Assembly (NCBI GenBank): GCA_942159475.1
Contig: OW804102.1
Coordinates: 23,874,684-23,938,683 of the forward strand
Direction: 5' to 3'
Origin: Sthenelais limicola
Lineage: Eukaryota > Annelida > Polychaeta > Phyllodocida > Sigalionidae
Length of the DNA stretch: 64,000 bases
In this document: in pieces, positions 57,618-64,000 of the stretch
Position numbering within the stretch: position 1 is the stretch's first letter
Layout: every line of letters begins with the position of its first letter
Notes under the pieces: model-generated
Seen by the model: only the letters and a program-made list of their open reading frames with translations
Database searches by the model: none
Told to the model about the DNA's origin: nothing
Position numbers and translations under genes: made by a program

Positions 57618-58421
57618 GTCTGTGCTTCCCACCAAAACCAATAAAAAACCCATTCTGCCATTCTACTAAAACTTGCAGAATTTCCAAGCACTAACCCTTC
57701 CCTTCAAATCCGTCCAAATATAAAGTGTTTACTATTAAAACGGAGCTGAGCTCAAGGCGAAGCGGCCTATGTAATCCATGTTTGTATAGCATTAACCATA
57801 AGAGCGGCATCGACGACGGCGCGTGATCGCCGCAATCGTAACCACTTGCACAAAAGCAAAAATATTGCTTCCCACTAGATTGCTCATATCTCCCTCCAAA
57901 ACCATCCGATTTGAATATAAAAAATATCCCACAACTCCCTAGACTGTCAGGAAGACAGCCCCGCTTTTAGATTCAGAATCGGATTGCTAGTTCCCCCGTA
58001 ATGAATTAATTTACCCGGCCGCATCCAGTCGGCCGACTCAATTTAAATCACCCGTCTTTGTGCCCCACATTACAAACCAACCCAACCTCCCCCTAGTAAC
58101 TGGAGATATTCCTCCCTCCATGTATATTAGGAGGAATACCCAGATCCGGACTAATCAGTGGGGGTTTGAGGGAAGGAAAATGGGAACATTAGGGTGATAA
58201 GCAGATGAAAAGTATGTACACACAACCTCCCACCTACCTTAGCATTAGGGCAGCTCCAAGCCCAGCTGAAGTGAGCCCCATCCTTCTCTTGCTATTCTTC
58301 AACCTAAAGGGTCTAGGTTGAAGCTAGCATTTCTGTGCCTCGCCTAGGCTATGTCTCACTTCCAGTCAGAAGATTGGGTTGTTGCTCAACTTAGCAACTG
58401 AGTCTCTTAGTGGTTCGCCAG

Positions 58422-58997
58422 TGTAAAGAAGTCTAAGGGTATTAGCCCATAGGTTCAGTAAGATGAAGAAGTGAGACAAGAAGTCCGAGGTTGTAGTTCG
58501 TCTGGATTCGGCCTAGGCGGTGGTGACTCAGCGAGTGGCTAAGACCTTGTCCATCCATTTATTTATACTCCAAAATCATGAATTATTCATAGAATCAAAC
58601 CCAAGAATTATTCCACTTACTCTTCCCCCTCTCTCTAATTGGTTGAGGGAGAGAGAGGATCTTCCCTGCCCACACACTGACCTCTGCTCCCCATGCATAG
58701 GCCATGCGCTGAGTGCATGCAAGTTGGATCCCTCTCCTCAGCCTTCCCCCTCCCACCCCTTACTCATAGATCCCAAGGCTCGTGCCTGCCCCCCCTCCCT
58801 CTTACCCTTCCCCCCCTCCCTCTTATTTACCCAGAGCAGTGGATACAGTAATTAGGTCGGGCTGGGTGGAGGGGTCAGCTCTGAGTAGCTCATCCCCCCC
58901 TCCCCTCCTGGCCAGGCCACATGTGGCATGCATGGTCTGGCCATGATCAGGGGCTAACTGGGTCAGATCCCAACCTACAGAATGCAAATTCTTTACA
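58422..58997. repeat. Long terminal repeat, right copy (576 bp)
   Basis: Same sequence as 53735-54310. It is followed directly by the right ATAG target duplication and then by the resumed MITE-F copy. Confidence 0.93.
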
Positions 58998-59186
58998 ATA
59001 GTCTATACGATGAACTTAGAAATGCATGAATATATTCGGTACATGTACCGCTTTGTACTCATGCGATGGAAAGCGTTAAGCAACCCAACAATGAAAACAT
59101 TCCCACAGGGACATCTTGTGAATACAAAAACTTTGAAAACTATCAATTTTGCAACTTGTGGGACATTTTTCTGTAACACATCACAT

Positions 59187-60591
59187 TTATAAACCCCCAA
59201 ATTATGAACTTTCACAATTGTGAAACAGCAGCTGAGCTATTATTTATTTACGTCTGCCAAATTGATGGCTTTTGTCTTAATGGATCTGCCCTCTCCATTG
59301 TCCCAGGAGTTGGTGAAAAACCACTCCAACCGGAAAAGAAATGAGATAAAAAATAATTAAATCAATATTTTGTGTCCATTGGAAACCACGATCCAGAGAA
59401 AGCTGATATGGTCTGATAATTCTGTCCACGGTTTTATTTGACACCTGATAGTACCTGACACTTTCTGTCATTAGTGGATTTAACGCTGTTCTGCAAGCTA
59501 CGATACAAAGACAGTTTTTTCTTCTTTTTTGTTGTTGATATTTATTCATTTTACATAATCATTTTATTCAGGTCAATATGTTTTTCTTTACAATTCAAAC
59601 ATTTTATTCAATCTTTCAACGAAACCAACTTGAACGGTTCACATCAAGAAATATATTCCGTCCACTGCTCTCCTCATCTTGTGATGTTTCTACTAAATAA
59701 ATACATCTATATCAACTGCCTCGTTTATTCCATGTATTACCCTTTCACTCTCACTCTGCGCTATGACTGCTTGCTTGGTGTATTATAGCATTAATACCCA
59801 AGGTTTTGGATGGTCTGAGTGGTCTGTTGCCTGGTGGACGATTCGAGGGGCGTTATTATTATCATTAAGTATTGCCTATGGTGTTAATTTATTGCGATGT
59901 CTGATCAGTTTGTTACCTGACCCTCCAAGTCCCCCGCAAATGACGAGAGCATGAGTCAGGTAATCAGCAATCACCCCCAGATGATTGAACACCTATACAT
60001 GTAAAGATTAAAAAATAATAAATTAGTCTGGAACCCAAATCCCTGTTCGTCAGTTCTGTTCAAATTCGTTTGTATTGGGGAGAGGCTCTTTCGATCCTGT
60101 TATGTTGAGACAACAATTATTTTTACAATGGGTAGTCCCAACTCTCAATCTATAAATCTATCTCAATCTCAATCTAATAATTCTGAACTCGGACTATTAA
60201 AACAGATGCTATTTGAGAGGAATGGTAAAGGAAATTGTAAATTTTTTGATTAGAAATGTTGTATTTAGATTATGGCATTACATCGAGTATGACTTTGTTT
60301 TCAGACATTCCTGCTACAAAAAGTGTTTTCAGATTACATTATTTAATATGATAACTAGGATTACTACTACATTCAGTCGACTAAACCATAATGTGTTCCA
60401 ATAACAATACATATATGATAAGAAGCAACACAAGGTTCTGATGCCAAGACCAATATGAGATATCATTGAACGCATCTTGTAGGGCCTACAATGTACTTAG
60501 CTGGTATTGCCAAAATTTTCGTTCTGGTTTTTGAGATATCGCACTAAACAAAGTTATTAATAACAAACGGCCCATCAATGTGCACAATTAA
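59187..60591. other. Unassigned sequence, MITE-A 3' fragment near 60208-60250
   Basis: A poly-T/TTC patch lies at 59513-59532. Only tgctatttgagaggaatggt ... gaaattgtaaattttttga is recognisable. Confidence 0.45.
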
Positions 60592-60818
60592 GGATCAAGC
60601 CTCCGGATAATGTACGAGTCGCCTTTACCAACCCTCTCAAATAAACCGAATTTAAAGCTCAAAATACAGTTTAACATAACAGTTTTACAGATACTGAATC
60701 AAGGCAATACTAAATGCAGTGATGTATACCAAGTATTTATCATTTTCAGCCTAATTTAGCAGAGTTTGATGAATATGTAACACTGCTGATGGTACACTTT
60801 TTGACTACCTTAACTCAG
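60592..60818 (-). mobile_element. MITE-A, diverged reverse copy
   Basis: ggatcaagcctccggataat ... ctttttgactaccttaactc; interior matches in reverse (tttaccaaccctctcaaata, tgaatcaaggcaatac). Confidence 0.78.
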
Positions 60819-61043
60819 AGACACAACTATGGGAGCAATGTATTGGAAATAAGTCTAAATCACCTATCCTTCCTATCGATCAACCTTTCAATCAGGTGAT
60901 CAATACGAATTAATAATAAACACAACACATTTGCTTGTGGACGGATACATTGAATTATGGCAACGATGACGTTGGTATAATACATGATTAATGCGTGTTG
61001 AGACTTCCTCTTATTGAGTATGTTATGTTGTCACCGAGTGTCA

Positions 61044-61130
61044 ATGTGTGTGTGTGTGTGTGGGGGGGGTTAGCTAGGAGAAGGTGGGGGGGGGGGGTCG
61101 GGGGTCGGGGGGGGGGGAGAGGAGGGGGCC
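61044..61130. repeat. (TG)n followed by G-rich runs
   Basis: tgtgtgtgtgtgtg then several G runs of 7-9 separated by 2-6 bases. Potential to form G-quadruplex. Confidence 0.9.
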
Positions 61131-61223
61131 GGAGTAACAGTGGCCCCTCCTCTATTTTAAGCTGCTCCCTCTGTTAAAATCGGTCGAAAAATACAGATTG
61201 ATTTTCTTTTGTTGAATTCATTT

Positions 61224-61520
61224 CGAATCCGTCTAAAAGTCATTTGACCAATATTTCTGAGACATTCTGTGTTGGATTTCATAAAAGTCCACATTTATAT
61301 TTCAGTGGACCGCCAGAATATGTTCCTGTTGTGGCTTTACTCGTTATCGGTTATCCATTGCTGATTCCCCTCGGCCGTTTCGAATCCAAATTCTTATGTC
61401 AACATATAACATTATCAGAATATCGATGAATTCGGCACTTTCATTCATATTATGAGTGACTTTGGTAAGGTTGAGCTGTCATAAATGCAGAAAATGTAGC
61501 TTTCACTTTGGAGGTCAGTA
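61224..61520 (+). repeat. Repeat C copy
   Basis: aaaagtcatttgaccaatat, cagtggaccgccagaatatg, ctcgttatcggttatcc, agaatatcgatgaattcggc; colinear with other C copies. Confidence 0.78.
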
Positions 61521-61699
61521 TTTGCATCATCTATTTTAAAGATGTGGTAGTTCTACTTGTTTTTATTGGCGAAGTTATCCGACTGTCAGGACGAACCTCT
61601 GCAACTATTGGGAGTATCCTATGAAAAGGTTTATAAAGAAATACGGGCCAATATTGGGGAGGTTGCTGGTGGACTGTTTGCCTCTTTATTTCCGTGCAA

Positions 61700-61850
61700 T
61701 TCCCTACGCCCCCCCCCCCACCTTCCCTCCCTCCCTCCCCCTACCTCTCTATGTGTCATCCTCTCTTCCTCTCCCTGTTCCGCTCTCTCTCGATTTCCCT
61801 TTCTTCTCTCTGTCCCGCTCTCTCTCCCTCTTCTCCCACCATCTACACTT
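61700..61850. repeat. CT-rich tract
   Basis: ccctccctccctcccc followed by ctctctcgattt-type sequence; ORFs through it are low-complexity. Confidence 0.85.
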
Positions 61851-62108
61851 CACCTTGCCCTGTACACTAATACCCCTATTATGGTGTTTTCTCCGCCTCC
61901 TCCATCTGTGTTTCTACATGCTCCGCCTCCCTTCCTCTATGTGAGTCCTTTAAACTATGTCTGTCCCTCCCCAGTTTCCTCTTTGACCTAGTTGTTGGAC
62001 ACGCCCAGGAGTGTGACGCACTGAGGTGTCATCATGACCAGGAAGTTAATCAATAAGGATCAATCATGGATTCAATAGAGCAGTTATACGGAATCAATCT
62101 TTATCTTA

Positions 62109-62217
62109 AGGGCCTAGTCCACCAAGCCGATTCTCATGCAATTCTCACAGAATCTAGTGGAAAAGAGTCCTCTGCGGCGCAAAATCGCATGAGGATCTTC
62201 TTAGTGGACTAGGCCCT
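62109..62217. mobile_element. MITE-D, full copy with TTA target duplication
   Basis: 109 bp; agggcctagtccaccaagcc pairs with cttagtggactaggccct. TTA at 62106-62108 and 62218-62220. Core gagtcctctgcggcgcaaaa. Confidence 0.9.
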
Positions 62218-62220
62218 TTA

Positions 62221-63835
62221 TTCTCATTGGGTCTGGCATGAGGTTATGCTATACGTAAGGGAATTACAGTCATGGCAACCAAAGTTTAATTGCTGTTTTC
62301 ACCGCCCATGTCCAGCGATATGACTTTAAAGTGTTCCCCTTCAGATTCTCAAAGGCATTTAGAATAAGAAGTTAACCTGTCTGTTATTATGCATTAGTAA
62401 TATCAATTGCTTATTTATAAAGCAGAATACGTATATAGATAGGTGGTATATATCTGGCTGACGACAAGTTCTTATACAATAATAATTATGCACCTGCACT
62501 AGGGTTCATCAGCAGAATAATGAAACACTACTTGCTGGACATGCAATTTAAACCAACTCCCCTCTGGCTATAACTGTACCTTTTTTAAATACAGGTTTTA
62601 ACTAACGAATAGTCACTCATAAGCTCTAAATTATCTTATCGTAAGGCTTAGTACAAAGCCCACCACCACATAAAAAGGTAAACCCTTCAATTTAAACCCT
62701 ACCCCACATATAGCTCCACAACCGAACCCCTAGTCAACCCCCTAATACACTGGAAGACGAGGTCTAGACCTGAGGTGTACTACGTATATTTTCATTTCTA
62801 AATTTTCGTTGAATTTAACTCTATTGTAAACTGTTAGTCATGAAATAAAAGAATTCTATTATGTTATTATTATATGAACTATGTAGGAAGGATTTCTTTC
62901 ATAATAATATTCATTCTGGCATAAAAACATCGAAGTTGGCATATACCATTCCTCAATGTGTTCTGGGATAGAGATTGCGCATTCTATTTTAGGCCAGTCT
63001 GTTCATTATCTTTCATATATTATAACAGTATCTAGATGCAAATCCAATATATCAGTAACATTTAACATTTTACAACTTGGTTGCTAGTAATTGAGAAGGT
63101 ATCATAGAAATTCGAATGTTGTAAATATAGGAAATTATAGATGTTATAGAGTGGCATTGTAATCCATACCTCCCCTATTGTTACATGTTTAACGCCCACA
63201 ATAACATGTCAACTATGATAGAATTATTCATGCTATTATGGAAACATCTATTATTAACCTGTCAAACATTTCATACCACCAAACAGGTATTGTCAAAGTA
63301 ATCTTAATTCAAACAACAGTCTTCCTATAATGATCTAAACGATTTAAACAAGACAAATGGTTTTACCAAAGGTAGAACAAGTCTAGATGTAGTGTTCACA
63401 TTTAGCATAACACGATATCCCGATGCAATATGTATGGGTATTTTTGCCACAGCACATGACTGTTGTTGCAAATGGACTGCTGGTATCTACATAAACAAAT
63501 ACACTATACGAACTGTCAACCATGGCAATAAGGTAACGTTAAGGTGTATTAGAATGACCGCTACCACAACCAGTACAAGTGTAAAACCAAGCATCGTGAC
63601 AGGTAGGTGTAACAAGCATCTCAATTTAAGCAACGTATATCATTCTAGTTGCATGTTACTAAATCCTAGATATCCCATCTATGCAGTATTTAGTGATTCC
63701 CAGCTTAAACAAGCTATAATATAGGCCTTATCGATAGTGCAGCTTGTTTAAATTGATGATATTTAAGTTTCTGTTACAATACAACCTGATGGATGCATAA
63801 CGTTACAACAGTACAGTTGTACGTTTGCTGTAAGC
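62221..63835. other. Unassigned sequence
   Basis: A 110-codon ORF at 63392-63724 has no recognisable motif and normal AT-rich composition; I do not support it as a gene. Confidence 0.5.
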
Positions 63836-63895
63836 TTGAAAATGTTCAAGTATGAAGATTTGAAGTTGAAAATGTTCAAGTATGAAGATTTGAAG
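63836..63895. repeat. Perfect 30-bp tandem duplication
   Basis: The unit ttgaaaatgttcaagtatga plus agatttgaag occurs twice head to tail with no mismatch. Confidence 0.97.
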
Positions 63896-64000
63896 CAACC
63901 TGTAGATACAAGGGGTAGGGGCTATGAGTTGGAAAAGTGTAGGAAGCCCTGATGATGAACCTCCTATCTATTAATTTCCCATGTGATTTATTAAGCACCG

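Larger units (their letters stand above)
54311..58421. other. Interior of LTR element, no recognisable coding sequence
   Basis: 4.1 kb with stops in all frames; only short ORFs without motifs. Holds a poly-G run near 55400, CAG-rich tandem repeats near 56255-56505 and an internal duplication. I see no gag, RT or integrase remnants. Confidence 0.7.
53735..58997. mobile_element. 5.26-kb non-coding LTR retrotransposon (LARD-like) with ATAG target duplication
   Basis: Seen: two 576-bp direct repeats (53735-54310 and 58422-58997) that start TGTAAAGAA and end TTCTTTACA, flanked by ATAG on both sides (53731-53734 and 58998-59001). By eye the LTRs match throughout. The 4.1-kb interior has no ORF with gag, protease, reverse transcriptase or integrase motifs. 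It is composed largely of internal repetition (CAG-rich tandem units near 56255-56505 and a duplicated block at 56608-56915 and 57330-57617). Family knowledge: non-coding elements with LTRs and long interiors are called LARDs and are mobilised by other elements. On the minus strand, TGGCGAACC begins 1 nt from the LTR (58404-58420 read in reverse), a possible primer-binding site, so the element may read right to left. No clear polypurine tract was found. The matching LTRs imply recent insertion. Confidence 0.88.
53554..59186 (-). mobile_element. MITE-F copy split by the LTR element
   Basis: 53554-53734 matches the left part and 59002-59186 the right part of MITE-F (compare 40815-41211). Removing the LTR element and one ATAG restores one continuous element of about 365 bp. 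Confidence 0.8.

Noticed and set aside
63392..63724. 110-codon ORF
   Set aside because: No recognisable motif or family features; length is compatible with chance in this much sequence.

Overview
This window looks like non-genic DNA (intergenic or intronic) from an invertebrate animal with an AT-rich, transposon-dense genome. It shows no operons, no Shine-Dalgarno sites and no dense coding. It does contain metazoan-style retroelements, several families of non-coding inverted-repeat transposons (MITEs), SINE/LINE tails and long purine/pyrimidine tracts. The species cannot be named from the sequence; a marine invertebrate is a guess. No host protein-coding gene, rRNA or tRNA is supported.

Layout. 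1-46.8 kb is a mosaic of short repeats. MITE-A (235 bp) is the commonest, with about 20 full or broken copies and 4-bp target duplications. MITE-B (about 350 bp) has AATAGGGG ends. Repeat C (about 300-400 bp) has no clear terminal repeats. MITE-D and two further foldback elements carry TTA target duplications of the PIF/Harbinger type. MITE-E (about 205 bp) and MITE-F (about 400 bp) are also present, with a SINE-like repeat G. Tandem repeats lie at 166-560 and 1134-1280. Long GA or CT tracts lie near 22.4, 28.0, 35.3 and 37.8 kb. A 0.74-kb duplicated segment sits at 38.6-40.3 kb.

47.07-51.52 kb holds the main element: an apparently intact tyrosine-recombinase retrotransposon of the DIRS order (Ngaro/PAT type). 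It has split direct repeats A1-[gag-pol-YR]-B1-A2-B2. A1 and A2 (191 bp) and B1 and B2 (128 bp) match with no difference I could see by eye, so the insertion looks young. Gag provides zinc-binding modules, Pol a reverse transcriptase and RNase H, and the third ORF a tyrosine recombinase that replaces an integrase. Gag and Pol are in one frame separated by a single UAG. YR overlaps the end of Pol in another frame. The A repeat carries CRE, CCAAT and GC-box motifs and the B repeat carries AATAAA.

51.69-52.39 kb holds a second, short Gag-like module with the same N-terminal C-x2-C-x3-H-x7-C spacing, bracketed by its own 38-bp direct repeats. 53.735-58.997 kb is a 5,263-bp LTR element with matching 576-bp LTRs and an ATAG target duplication. 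It has no recognisable gag or pol and has inserted into a MITE-F copy. 59-64 kb returns to degenerate repeats and unassigned sequence.
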